DNA of 16,104 nt from Candidatus Hydrogenedentota bacterium (GTDB taxonomy: Bacteria > Hydrogenedentota > Hydrogenedentia > Hydrogenedentiales > CAITNO01), in the NCBI GenBank assembly GCA_903922535.1, contig CAIXUF010001169.1, forward strand, positions 1-16,104, in the 5' to 3' direction. Positions 1 to 6,980 of the stretch are shown here, in pieces (position 1 is the stretch's first letter; every line of letters begins with the position of its first letter). Position numbers and translations under genes: made by a program. The notes under the pieces were generated by a model that was not told the DNA's origin, did no database searches, and saw nothing but the letters and a program-made list of their open reading frames with translations.

Positions 1-829
1 AGTAGGGTTTGAACAGCTCATTGTAGATCTGCGGCGCGGCGATGGGCGCGTTCTGCGTGCCCCAGTCGTCGGGGCACACCATGAACACATCGACGCAGTC
101 GGCGGCCAGCGGCAGCAGCTTTTCAACCTGCTCCATGGCGTGGGTAATGGCGATTTCGTGGAGCTGCGCGACGTGTTCGGGCTCGGTCAGGCACAGCATG
201 GGGAACATGGCCAGCCCGCCGAACTTGGCGATGCCTATTTCGGCACCGAAGCCCCAGAACATGATGGCGCGGTCCGTCGCGTCGCGCGATCTCTTGAGCA
301 TGTCCACCGCCTTGGCGATTTGCTCCGGCGTCAGCGCGCGCCGCTTGAGGGTGGCGCGGAATTCGTCCAGATCGGGCCGGGGAATGTCGCCCGTGAGCGA
401 GAACACCTGCCCCGCGTGGTCCGTCTCAAACACGTGCGCGCCGGAGGGCATGCGACTCGCATTGTGGGGCTGGACGATGGTGCCGTCCGGCTCCGTCACG
501 AACTGCGACGGGTCGAGGACCTCGGCGTCGAGCCGGCCGTTGAAGGCATAGGGGTGCCAGAGTTCCGGCTGGTCGTAGGCGTTGGTCAGGTTCATCTGCA
601 CGGTGACCACGTCGCAGTTGAGCGCGTCGAGCACGTCCGTCTCCGGCAGCGCGAGCATCTGGCTCTGGTCGTAAACGCGCGGCCTGCGCGGCTTGAGCCC
701 GAGCGCGCGGATCAGGCCGGGATAAGCGAAGCAGCTTATGTTGGTGGACGGCATGGCCCCCAAGTCCAGCGGGGGGCGGTCGAGCGTTTCGAAATTGAGG
801 GCACGCATCACACGATCACGTCGGGTCAT
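1..829 (-). CDS. Uroporphyrinogen decarboxylase-fold (URO-D-like) protein, C-terminus cut by window edge
   Basis: The first 276 residues are visible and the gene runs off the left edge. Reading from the ATG at 829, the protein opens MTRRDRVMRALNFE, a typical start for the URO-D/MtaA superfamily. It carries PDDWGTQ (Asp254, Asp255, Gln259) followed by a PQIYNELFKPY segment, which is the family's DDxGxQ...P..y..f..Py signature. The start is fixed by an AAGGAG Shine-Dalgarno (837-842) 7 nt upstream. Characterised relatives are heme-pathway HemE and corrinoid or methylcobamide methyltransferases. The HemE N-terminal substrate motif (PVWxMRQAGR-like) is absent, so a heme role is unlikely. A cytoplasmic methyltransferase-like or uncharacterised role is the better inference. 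The HxCG region, which would support zinc and methyl transfer, lies beyond the edge. It is a diverged relative of the gene at 6981-7985, since the DDWG motif sits at 254 here and at 189 there. Confidence 0.88.
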   Translation of the reverse strand, partial: MTRRDRVMRALNFETLDRPPLDLGAMPSTNISCFAYPGLIRALGLKPRRPRVYDQSQMLALPETDVLDALNCDVVTVQMNLTNAYDQPELWHPYAFNGRLDAEVLDPSQFVTEPDGTIVQPHNASRMPSGAHVFETDHAGQVFSLTGDIPRPDLDEFRATLKRRALTPEQIAKAVDMLKRSRDATDRAIMFWGFGAEIGIAKFGGLAMFPMLCLTEPEHVAQLHEIAITHAMEQVEKLLPLAADCVDVFMVCPDDWGTQNAPIAAPQIYNELFKPY

Positions 830-836
830 TGTTTGT

Positions 837-858
837 CTCCTTGCGGCGGACACGCCGC
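837..858 (-). promoter_or_regulatory. Shine-Dalgarno with abutting GC hairpin
   Basis: Read on the minus strand, a perfect 6-bp stem GCGGCG / CGCCGC with a 4-nt loop (843-858) touches the AAGGAG ribosome binding site (837-842) of the URO-D-like gene that starts at 829. A stable hairpin directly 5' of the ribosome site could modulate initiation or protect the mRNA 5' end. The stem and its position are seen directly; the function is inference. Confidence 0.45.
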
Positions 859-885
859 CGCCCTCCATTTTCCATTTTCGGGGGC

Positions 886-897
886 GTTTGCGCAAAC
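886..897. promoter_or_regulatory. Perfect palindrome, LacI-type operator candidate
   Basis: GTTTGCGCAAAC is a perfect 12-bp palindrome with a central CG step. LacI/GalR-family regulators typically bind palindromes of this design. It lies about 57 bp upstream of the URO-D-like start codon at 829, inside the likely leader or promoter region. No LacI-type regulator is encoded in the window, so the binding protein is unknown. The palindrome is seen directly; the operator role is inference. Confidence 0.4.
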
Positions 898-1045
898 AAA
901 ACGGGTTGTCCCGGATGCGGACACTCTGGAAGTGCTTCCACCGGAGAATTGTCCTTGCGCCAAAACCGCAGCCGCAAGAAGAATTACAACCACATGGCCG
1001 GAACGAAAGAACCCAGAAGCCGGAAGAAAAGACGGCGGACATGCA

Positions 1046-1061
1046 TGACAAGTATTTGTCA
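1046..1061. promoter_or_regulatory. TGACAA-N4-TTGTCA inverted repeat, operator candidate
   Basis: TGACAAGTATTTGTCA has perfect 6-bp arms around a 4-nt centre. On the minus strand it overlaps a consensus -35 hexamer TTGACA (1062 down to 1057), which would point toward the URO-D-like gene at 829. No good -10 lies at the right spacing (TCCGCC at 17 nt), so the promoter reading is weak. The symmetry itself is clear and suits a dimeric repressor or activator site. Confidence 0.38.
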
Positions 1062-1234
1062 AGTCAGCGAAACGGAGATTCGCCTCCCTGATATTGCCGG
1101 TTAGGTTGGCGCGATGTATTTGTCTTTTCCCGCGCGGAGGATAGGGCAATCCTGGCGGGGAACCCGAGCGCCGCCGCGGGGCGGTCCGGATGGGGCAGGG
1201 TCTATTGGTCCTGTCCGCCTTATTCTGATTGCGG

Positions 1235-2614
1235 TCAAAAGACGATCACATCGACGCGCTTTGCGTTGGGTCCGCCGGGGTGGTACATCACGATGTCCTG
1301 GGCAGCGTTGCCGTTGAGGTCATAGGCTTCGGCCATGCCAAAACTGGGCACTTTGATTTGCACCCACGGGTCGGACGACAGGAACTTCTCCTTTTCGCCG
1401 GTGCGGATGGCGAGGGTGTCGCTTTCCTTGCCGAAGGCCACGTCGAGACGGCCGTCGCCGTTGAAGTCGCCGAAGGTGTAGGCGACGCGCTCGCGGCCTT
1501 CGGGGGCGTCCATGGTCAGGCCGGTGGAGAAGGTGGGCTTGTCGCCGAAATCGGTGCCGTTGAACAGGTACACGTCGGCGCGGATGGCGATCTTGCCGCG
1601 CACGAAGAAGTTGATGAAGTTGGTGATGCCCAGGGGGATGCTGATGAGCACCACATCCTTCTTCTTGTCTCCGTCCACGTCGATCAGTATCGGGCTCGAC
1701 ACGCCGCCCTTGTTGGAGAAGGTCTTGGTGGGCGTTGCCGGGTACTTGAAGGGTTCTTTGGCGATGTAGATCTGCGTCTGGGCCATCATGTTGATGGTGC
1801 CCTTGGTCTGCGTCACGACAAGGTCGGGCAGGCCGTCATTGTTGAAATCCTCCATCTTGGCCTCGCCCTGCCATTTTTCCTCCAGGTTGATCGGGATGCG
1901 GAAACGCTCATGCTGTTTCCATTCCGGGCCGTGGGCGAAGTCGGCGAATTCATCGCTGAGGAAGGCGAGTCCCTTGGTCTTTTCGCCGGGCACGTCAAAG
2001 GGATGCACGGCGGGCAGCCGGTGCACAATGTAGGTGTTTTCCTCGCGGCGCATCTCGCTGACCACGTCGCACTCGGCCAGCGTCACGGTCCCGTCCATGC
2101 GGCGCAGGTCGTAGCCCGACGGGGTGGGAATGAACCACACGTCGCGGCCGTCGCCGAGGAGGTCCTTGGCGCTGTGTTTTAGGAACGAGGGTTCCTTGAC
2201 GTGGCTGGGGAGGAGCGAAAAGAAGCGCGGCTCGCCGATCTTCTCGAACTTGCCCCCCTCGAAGCGGTAGACCAGCGCCCCCGCCGCGTCCAGCACAACC
2301 AGCTCCTTGGGCGGCTTGCCGTCGCATTCGGCCAGCATGGCCGCGCCCATGGAGGGGTCGAGCGGCAGCACGGCCGAGGGTTTTGCGGGATAGCCGCCCT
2401 TGTCGTCGGACAGGAAGAGCGCCAGTTCCTTCTTGAGCGGGTCGCTTCGCTCATCGGACGTGAGCAGCAGGATGTCGGCGACCCCGTCGCCGTTCATGTC
2501 GGAAACGTCCACGTCCCAAACCTTTAGCGCGGTCTCGAGGACGAAGTTGCGGGGTTGGGGGGCAACCGGCTGGGCGGTCAGGAAGACCGCGGTGGTCAAC
2601 AATGCGGACAGCAT
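1235..2614 (-). CDS. Secreted FG-GAP/VCBS repeat protein
   Basis: This is a 459-residue exported protein of unknown partner. The N-terminus (LSALLTTAVFLTAQPVAPQ) is a short signal peptide. Five calcium-loop motifs of the DxNxDGxxD type recur, starting at Asp39 (DMNGDGVAD), Asp256 (DFNNDGLPD), Asp312 (DVDGDKKKD), Asp383 (DFNGDGRLD) and Asp432 (DLNGNAAQD, partly degenerate). Such loops define the FG-GAP/VCBS blades of integrin-like beta-propellers, which usually mediate binding or act as scaffolds outside the cell. No enzymatic domain is visible and the protein ends soon after the last repeat. The start is supported by AAGGAG 6 nt upstream of the ATG at 2614. The gene stands alone, with about 290 bp to the upstream gene and 405 bp downstream. 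The gap of more than 200 residues between motifs 1 and 2 probably hides diverged blades. Confidence 0.85.
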   Translation of the reverse strand: MLSALLTTAVFLTAQPVAPQPRNFVLETALKVWDVDVSDMNGDGVADILLLTSDERSDPLKKELALFLSDDKGGYPAKPSAVLPLDPSMGAAMLAECDGKPPKELVVLDAAGALVYRFEGGKFEKIGEPRFFSLLPSHVKEPSFLKHSAKDLLGDGRDVWFIPTPSGYDLRRMDGTVTLAECDVVSEMRREENTYIVHRLPAVHPFDVPGEKTKGLAFLSDEFADFAHGPEWKQHERFRIPINLEEKWQGEAKMEDFNNDGLPDLVVTQTKGTINMMAQTQIYIAKEPFKYPATPTKTFSNKGGVSSPILIDVDGDKKKDVVLISIPLGITNFINFFVRGKIAIRADVYLFNGTDFGDKPTFSTGLTMDAPEGRERVAYTFGDFNGDGRLDVAFGKESDTLAIRTGEKEKFLSSDPWVQIKVPSFGMAEAYDLNGNAAQDIVMYHPGGPNAKRVDVIVF

Positions 2615-2751
2615 GGGGAACTCCTTGGTTTCTGGGGCGGAACTCGGGGCACTAGGATAATAAAGATAACCGGCCAGGTTTATTCATGCATTCCGGTGCG
2701 CGCTGGCTTCTTGGACAGTACCGTTGGAAGGGGCGGTCCTTACAAGAAGCC

Positions 2752-2858
2752 GGACTGTATGGACGAGATGGACGAGATGGACATGCCTCTGAATCATCCG
2801 CCGTGCCAAGTCCATGCCGTCCATGCCGTCCATACAGTCCATATCGTCCATACAGTCC
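2752..2858. repeat. Phased 9-bp repeat forming a long inverted repeat
   Basis: The left arm (2752-2787) is four 9-bp units beginning GGAC: GGACTGTAT, GGACGAGAT twice, GGACATGCC. The right half (2811-2855) is five units of TCCATnnnn: TCCATGCCG twice, TCCATACAG, TCCATATCG, TCCATACAG. The left arm 2752-2782 pairs with 2810-2840 at 27 of 31 positions across a 27-nt loop. The last two right-hand units (2837-2858) can pair with part of the left arm instead at 21 of 22 positions. It lies between the YgiQ stop (2908) and the FG-GAP start (2614), both minus strand. It could act as a 3' end structure for the former or a leader structure for the latter. The rest of 2615-2907 shows nothing further. Confidence 0.85.
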
Positions 2859-2907
2859 GTTACGTGAACGCCTTTGCCCGAGCATCAACCTCTTGGGAGC
2901 ACGCCCT

Positions 2908-4692
2908 TTACTCCCCCTTGGTATCGGCGGGGAGGAGGATGTGATGCTGGGTTAGCCGGTCACGGTCGGTGCGGGCGACGGGGATGGGGTTGCCTTCGGG
3001 GTCGATGGCGGCGTGGTACATGGCGGTGGCGACGGTGCCGGGGGTCGGAATGAAACACTGGACCTGTTTCGGCCGCCAACCGCGCTGCTGGAGCCAGCGG
3101 GCCAGGTCGCGCATGTCGCCGTCGGTGCAGCCGGGAAAGGCGCTGATGAGGTAGGGGATGACGTACTGTTCGCGGCCCGCCTGGTGCGACGCGTCGGCGA
3201 AGAGTTCCAAGAACGCCTCGAAACGGGCGAAGGGCGGCTTGCGCATGAGCCGGAGGACCTTGTCGCTGATATGCTCGGGCGCGACCTTGAGCTGGCCGCC
3301 GACAAACTCGTGGACCAGTTCGCGCAGGAAGTGTCCGTCGCCGCTGTCGAGGTCGTAGCGGATGCCGCTGGCGACGCGCAGATGCTTGACGCCCTCCACT
3401 GCCTGCATTTCGCGCAGCAGCTTCATGAGCCGGGCGTTGTCGGTCTTGAAATGGGGGCATATGCGGGGGATGAGGCAGTCGGTGCGCTTGCACACGGCCG
3501 GATTGGCGGCGCAGCGCGCGCCCCACATGTTGGCGGTGGGCCCGCCCACGTCGGAGATGCTGCCTTTCCAGTCAGGGTGGCGGGTGAGGCGGCGCGCCTC
3601 GGCCAGCAGCGATTCGGCGCTGCGTGACTGGATTTGCCGTCCCTGGTGGAGCGTGATGGAACAGAAGGTGCAGCCGCCCGCGCAGCCGCGGTGCGCGGTG
3701 ATGCTGAACTGGATCATGTCGGACGCGGTGATGCGCTCGGTGTAATGCGGATGGGGACGGCGCGTGAAAGGCAGCGCGTGAAGCGCGTCCAGTTCGGTCG
3801 TGTCGAGCAGGGCGGCCGGCGGTGCGAAGAGCACCTGCTGCGCGCCGCTGGCCTGCACGGCCCAGTGGGTCCCCGGGTGCACCTGGCGTTCCAGTGCGAG
3901 CGTGGCGGACATGAGCGCTTTGGGGTCCTGCACGATTTCCTCATGGCCCGGCAGGCGGATCAAGTCCTCATAGGCGGGCACGACGCCATCCTCCTGCAAG
4001 GACTCCAGCGACGAGACAGCAAAAGCCGTTCCGGGAATGCCTCGCAGTGCCTGCGCGGGTTTCGGCACGTCTTTGGGCAAGTCGTGCAGCCGTTGGGCAA
4101 TGTCCAGCACGGCGCGCTCGCCCATGCCGTAGACGAGCAGGTCGGCCTTGCTGTCGAGGAGAATGGAACGGCGGATCTTGTCAGTCCAGAAATCGTAGTG
4201 GCTGGCCCGGCGCAGGGAAGCCTCCACGCCGCCTAGCACGACCGGCAGGCCCGGAAAGGCGTGGCGCACGAGGCCGGTGTAGACAATGCAGGCGCGGTTG
4301 GGCCGGGCGCCGTGGCGGTTTCCCGGCGTGTAGGCGTCGTCGTGTCGCAGCTTGCGGAAGGCGGTGTAGTGGGCGAGCATGGAGTCGAGCGCGCCCGCGC
4401 TGACGCCGGCGAAAAGCCGGGGCCGCCCCAGCCGCTGCATGTCGTCCGGCGTGTCCCATCGGGGCTGGGCGATGATGCCGACGCGGTGTCCCGCGTTCAC
4501 GAGAAAGCGGCCAATCAGCGCCGTGCCGAAGGAGGGATGGTCCACATAGGCGTCGCCCGTGACCAGCAGCACGTCCAGTTGGTCCCAGCCGAGCGCGTCC
4601 ATCTCGCCGCGCGACATGGGCAGGGGCCGGTCGTGCGGAAGGGTGACGGCCCCGGTTGCGGGCTTGGGCCTCTTGTGCGGGTTGTGCGGCAT
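2908..4692 (-). CDS. ygiQ: YgiQ family radical SAM protein
   Basis: The protein has 594 residues from the ATG at 4692. An in-frame start at 4788 would add 32 residues with no family similarity. The N-terminal part matches the YgiQ signature closely (PMSRGEMDALGWDQLDVLL, then VTGDAYVDHPSFG, then GVEASLRRASHYDFWTDKIR). The radical SAM cluster motif CxxxCxxC is at Cys337, Cys341 and Cys344 (CAGGCTFCSI). It is followed by the family blocks SDVGGPTANMWG, CPHF, KVAPEH and QVQCFIPTPGTVATAMYH. These show a [4Fe-4S]/S-adenosylmethionine radical enzyme of the UPF0313 group, whose substrate is not established. E. coli YgiQ is about 739 residues; this version lacks the long basic C-terminal tail and an internal insertion. 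It is probably a cytoplasmic single-gene unit. Confidence 0.93.
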   Translation of the reverse strand: MPHNPHKRPKPATGAVTLPHDRPLPMSRGEMDALGWDQLDVLLVTGDAYVDHPSFGTALIGRFLVNAGHRVGIIAQPRWDTPDDMQRLGRPRLFAGVSAGALDSMLAHYTAFRKLRHDDAYTPGNRHGARPNRACIVYTGLVRHAFPGLPVVLGGVEASLRRASHYDFWTDKIRRSILLDSKADLLVYGMGERAVLDIAQRLHDLPKDVPKPAQALRGIPGTAFAVSSLESLQEDGVVPAYEDLIRLPGHEEIVQDPKALMSATLALERQVHPGTHWAVQASGAQQVLFAPPAALLDTTELDALHALPFTRRPHPHYTERITASDMIQFSITAHRGCAGGCTFCSITLHQGRQIQSRSAESLLAEARRLTRHPDWKGSISDVGGPTANMWGARCAANPAVCKRTDCLIPRICPHFKTDNARLMKLLREMQAVEGVKHLRVASGIRYDLDSGDGHFLRELVHEFVGGQLKVAPEHISDKVLRLMRKPPFARFEAFLELFADASHQAGREQYVIPYLISAFPGCTDGDMRDLARWLQQRGWRPKQVQCFIPTPGTVATAMYHAAIDPEGNPIPVARTDRDRLTQHHILLPADTKGE

Positions 4693-4698
4693 GGCCCT

Positions 4699-4704
4699 AT
4701 TGTA
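4699..4704 (-). promoter_or_regulatory. Possible -10 box immediately upstream of ygiQ start
   Basis: On the minus strand, TACAAT (4704 down to 4699) resembles the TATAAT consensus and ends only 6 nt before the ygiQ ATG (4692). If it is used, transcription would begin at or next to the start codon, giving a leaderless or near-leaderless mRNA. No strong Shine-Dalgarno is present; the TAGGG just before the ATG is weak. No clear -35 is seen. This is inference from position. Confidence 0.3.
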
Positions 4705-4828
4705 CTTCGTGCCGGTGGGTGCGGGCACGAATGCAGCCAGATTTGCGCAGACACCCGGGCAACAAGGGAGGCCGGAGGCCTGCGGCACGAAACGGACAGA
4801 CTTGCCGGGACGGGCTTGGATGTGCGCG

Positions 4829-6679
4829 CTACCAGGTCTTGTCCTCGTCGGCGACGATTTGCTTGAAGGCCGCGTCGAGTTTGTCCTTGGCGGCCGGGTC
4901 GTTGGGCAGCATGATGATGTCGCAGACGCGCAGGGAGTCCATGCTGACGGTCGCCTTGCGGCCGGACACTTTCAGGTCGGCCGGAATCACGCCCTCGGGC
5001 GTGATGCGCAGGGCGGCGGCGGGGGTGATCCAGGACGGCAGCTCAACCGTGATCTTCACGTCCTTTTGCTCACGCCAGGGATAGGCCTGCGGGTCGATGT
5101 CGTAGTCCTTGTTGAACAGGCACAACAGCAGCTTGTCGCGGGAGGCCAGCGGGGACACGTCGATCTTTTCCGGGGCCTTGATGTTCAACTGCGCGGGATC
5201 GGACGCGAGAAAATCCTGGCGCAACAGGCAGATGACCCGGCCCCAGAGACGCATGGCGTCGACGGCGTCGGGGAATTTGTCGGCTATTTCCTTGCCATAA
5301 TTGAACCAGAGAATGCCCTTGGCGCCCTGGCCGAGGTTGAGCACCAACTGTCCCGCCAGTTCGTCCGGTGTGGGCACAGTGCGCTTGGGCCGTTCGCCCC
5401 AGTTGGCAATGCCCTGGGTCCACACCCAAACGGGGTGCGGCTCGGCGGCGCGCTTGAGGTCGCGGGTGTAGATCTGGGTCTCCTCCAAGCGGGTGCCGTA
5501 GAACTTCTTCCACAGGCTGCTCGATGGTGCGGTGACGCAGTAGTGGTCCTGGCAGGCGATGTCGGTGATGGGGGCATACTGGAAGAACTTGATGTTGCGG
5601 CACAGCGTCATGAAGCTTGGTTTCGTGCTGTCGTACTTGCGCACCAGGTCGTCACACATCAGCATCACGTTGGGCGGCCGGGTCCAGTCGGGCTCGTCGG
5701 CCAGGCCCCAGCAGAGCAGATTCGGATTGCCGGTCAGTTCGCGCAGCGTGTCCACCTCGGTGGGCACCTCGGTGTGGACGATGGCGTTGTGTCCGTACTT
5801 GGGCGCCAGCTCACCAAAGAACTTGTCGGTCTTCTTCCCGCCGGCCACGCCCGCATCGATGTGCATGCGCCGCAGCGCGGGCAGATTCCCCTCGTCCGTG
5901 TTCCAGGTGCCGATGGGAAAGACATCCTCGAAGGCGCGGCGGTGCCCGCAGACGGTGCGGTCCGGACCTGCACCTTTCACGGGCACCTTCACAATGAGCA
6001 GTGTGGCGGGGGCGACCGGCGCGGCGAGCGTCACATGGGCGATGGCATGGCCCGGTCCGGACAGTTCCTGTCCGACCCACTCACAGGAGGCGAATTGGGC
6101 ATTGGCAATCTCAACCGTGCCCAGTTGTGCCCTGTCTCTGCCTGCGTTGCGGACGTGCAACTCCAGTTCCTTCATGCCCGGCAGCACGCGGATGTGGGTG
6201 ATCTGGATGGGGTCCGCCGCAAGTGTCGTCTCAAACTTGCCCGCGACCCCCTCTTTCCGGTCAATGAGGGCGAACTTGCAGGGCTTGCCGGGGGCAAAGT
6301 CGTCTGTGATGCCGTTGATCTCCCACACGCCGCTTTGGCCGGGTTCGACGGTCGAACCGTAGTTGCGGTCCCACGCGACAAAACCGTTCAGCCGCCAGTA
6401 GGACTCGTCTTTTCCGTTGAGCCGGTAGAAATAGAAGTGGACCGGTTTGTCGGTAATGTTGGTGTAATAGAAGTACAGCAATCCGCCCTTGTTGAGAAAC
6501 TCGCTTTCCGCCTCCTTGAACTGTTCCGTCTCAAAGACCGCCGGGCGGTAGTGGACGTAGTCGATGCGGAGCTTCTGCGCGCCGTGCGCGGGGTCTTTCA
6601 TGCCGGTCTGGGCGGACTGGGCGAAGACGGCTGGGGCGGTCACAAGGATGAGGGCGATGAAACAGCACCATTTTTGCAT
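4829..6679 (-). CDS. Secreted glycoside-hydrolase-like TIM-barrel protein
   Basis: This is a 616-residue exported protein. The signal peptide is residues 1-20 (MQKWCCFIALILVTAPAVFA, cut before QS). Residues about 35-220 look like beta-sandwich material. A region from about 245 has TIM-barrel glycosidase character, including LLCWGLADEPDW (Asp328, Glu329), then VWVWTQGIANWGE and KGILWFNYGKE. In clan GH-A enzymes an Asn-Glu-Pro or Asp-Glu-Pro at a strand end carries the acid/base glutamate, so Glu329 is a candidate. The second catalytic residue cannot be assigned by eye. The C-terminal 110 residues look like a beta domain. The substrate is unknown and the family is not recognised with certainty. 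GGAG lies about 9 nt before the ATG at 6679. It is separated from its neighbours by 301 bp upstream and 136 bp downstream, so it is probably its own transcript. Confidence 0.7.
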   Translation of the reverse strand: MQKWCCFIALILVTAPAVFAQSAQTGMKDPAHGAQKLRIDYVHYRPAVFETEQFKEAESEFLNKGGLLYFYYTNITDKPVHFYFYRLNGKDESYWRLNGFVAWDRNYGSTVEPGQSGVWEINGITDDFAPGKPCKFALIDRKEGVAGKFETTLAADPIQITHIRVLPGMKELELHVRNAGRDRAQLGTVEIANAQFASCEWVGQELSGPGHAIAHVTLAAPVAPATLLIVKVPVKGAGPDRTVCGHRRAFEDVFPIGTWNTDEGNLPALRRMHIDAGVAGGKKTDKFFGELAPKYGHNAIVHTEVPTEVDTLRELTGNPNLLCWGLADEPDWTRPPNVMLMCDDLVRKYDSTKPSFMTLCRNIKFFQYAPITDIACQDHYCVTAPSSSLWKKFYGTRLEETQIYTRDLKRAAEPHPVWVWTQGIANWGERPKRTVPTPDELAGQLVLNLGQGAKGILWFNYGKEIADKFPDAVDAMRLWGRVICLLRQDFLASDPAQLNIKAPEKIDVSPLASRDKLLLCLFNKDYDIDPQAYPWREQKDVKITVELPSWITPAAALRITPEGVIPADLKVSGRKATVSMDSLRVCDIIMLPNDPAAKDKLDAAFKQIVADEDKTW

Positions 6680-6723
6680 GTCACAGGACTCCAGAGAGGA
6701 ATTGCGGCTGAGCTACTGGGAGC

Positions 6724-6740
6724 GTCGGCGTCTCGCCGGC
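6724..6740. repeat. Short GC hairpin, REP-like candidate
   Basis: GTCGGCG-TCT-CGCCGGC forms a 7-bp stem with one G-T wobble and a 3-nt loop, 45 bp upstream of the secreted TIM-barrel gene. Compact GC stems of this kind can be dispersed REP-like elements. Only one copy is visible in the window, so this is a guess. Confidence 0.25.
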
Positions 6741-6761
6741 TTCTTATCCTTCATTTGAAAG

Positions 6762-6786
6762 AACACAGAATATGACTGTCTGTGTT
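6762..6786. promoter_or_regulatory. 8-bp inverted repeat upstream of the TIM-barrel gene
   Basis: AACACAGA (6762-6769) and TCTGTGTT (6779-6786) are perfect complements separated by 9 nt. The element is centred about 95 bp upstream of the minus-strand start at 6679, in the likely promoter zone. The spacing of one helical turn or more between half-sites suits a dimeric regulator. A leader hairpin is the alternative. Confidence 0.35.
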
Positions 6787-6842
6787 GGTCGTGCGTTTCG
6801 CCTGGAATGTCGGGCAGGCGCATGATTCTTGCTCTGTTGGTC

Positions 6843-6880
6843 GGACGGACACGGACATGCACGGACGGGCACGGACGCAG
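6843..6880. repeat. 10-bp phased GGAC repeat
   Basis: Four consecutive units start with GGAC: GGACGGACAC, GGACATGCAC, GGACGGGCAC and GGACGCAG. The period is exactly 10 bp. Like the 9-bp repeat at 2752-2858, it uses GGAC-led units and sits in the gap between two minus-strand genes. Here there is no facing complementary half. Confidence 0.7.
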
Positions 6881-6903
6881 AAGGACTCGGTTTCACGGGT
6901 ACA

Positions 6904-6965
6904 GGCACCGGTTTCCGGTGTGCGGTGGCGTTGATGGGCCAAGGCTATGGGCGGAAACCGGAGCC
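6904..6965 (-). terminator. 14-bp stem downstream of URO-D-like gene, possible 3' end structure
   Basis: GGCACCGGTTTCCG (6904-6917) pairs with CGGAAACCGGAGCC (6952-6965) at 13 of 14 positions, with one A-A mismatch and a 34-nt loop. It begins 16 nt beyond the stop codon of the minus-strand URO-D-like gene (6981). There is no U-tract, so it is not a canonical intrinsic terminator. A 3' stabilising stem or Rho-assisted end is more likely. Confidence 0.45.
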
Positions 6966-6980
6966 AGTCCCCCAGCGGCG

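Larger units (their letters stand above)
830..1234. other. 405-bp intergenic leader region, no convincing gene
   Basis: This gap separates the FG-GAP gene (stop at 1235) from the URO-D-like gene (start at 829), both on the minus strand. It is locally less GC-rich than the genes. It contains two palindromes (886-897 and 1046-1061), a short duplicated CCATTTT motif near 865-878, and the ribosome-site hairpin. A minus-strand TGTAAT (988 down to 983) is a fair -10 box, but its -35 is poor. A 107-codon minus frame (1149 to 826) crosses the region and is discussed under rejected items. Confidence 0.6.
6680..6980. other. 301-bp intergenic region rich in repeats and stems
   Basis: This gap lies between the stop of the URO-D-like gene (6981) and the start of the secreted TIM-barrel gene (6679), both minus strand. 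It holds, from high to low coordinate, a 14-bp stem (6904-6965), a 10-bp phased repeat (6843-6880), an 8-bp inverted repeat (6762-6786) and a short GC hairpin (6724-6740). No credible coding frame is present. Frames that cross it encode low-complexity Arg/Thr/Gly-rich strings. Confidence 0.6.

Noticed and set aside
826..1149. Minus-strand 107-codon frame with pentapeptide-like ANLTGNIREANLRFADL and an ATGA overlap with the URO-D-like start
   Set aside because: Only about three pentapeptide-like units, then low-complexity sequence. It spans a palindrome-rich leader and its end coincides with the downstream start by chance of an ATGA. Ribosome profiling or conservation would be needed to revive it.
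2752..2858. CRISPR array reading of the 9-bp repeat
   Set aside because: Units are 9 bp with no spacers and the two halves are inverted. There are no cas genes.
4760..4790. AGGCC-TCC-GGCCT hairpin downstream of the TIM-barrel gene as a terminator
   Set aside because: Only a 5-bp stem and no proper U-tract; too weak to call.
4559..6775. 738-codon plus-strand frame antisense to the secreted TIM-barrel gene and ygiQ 5' end
   Set aside because: The minus-strand products have signal peptides, ribosome sites and known motifs. The plus frame is His/Val/Gly-rich shadow.
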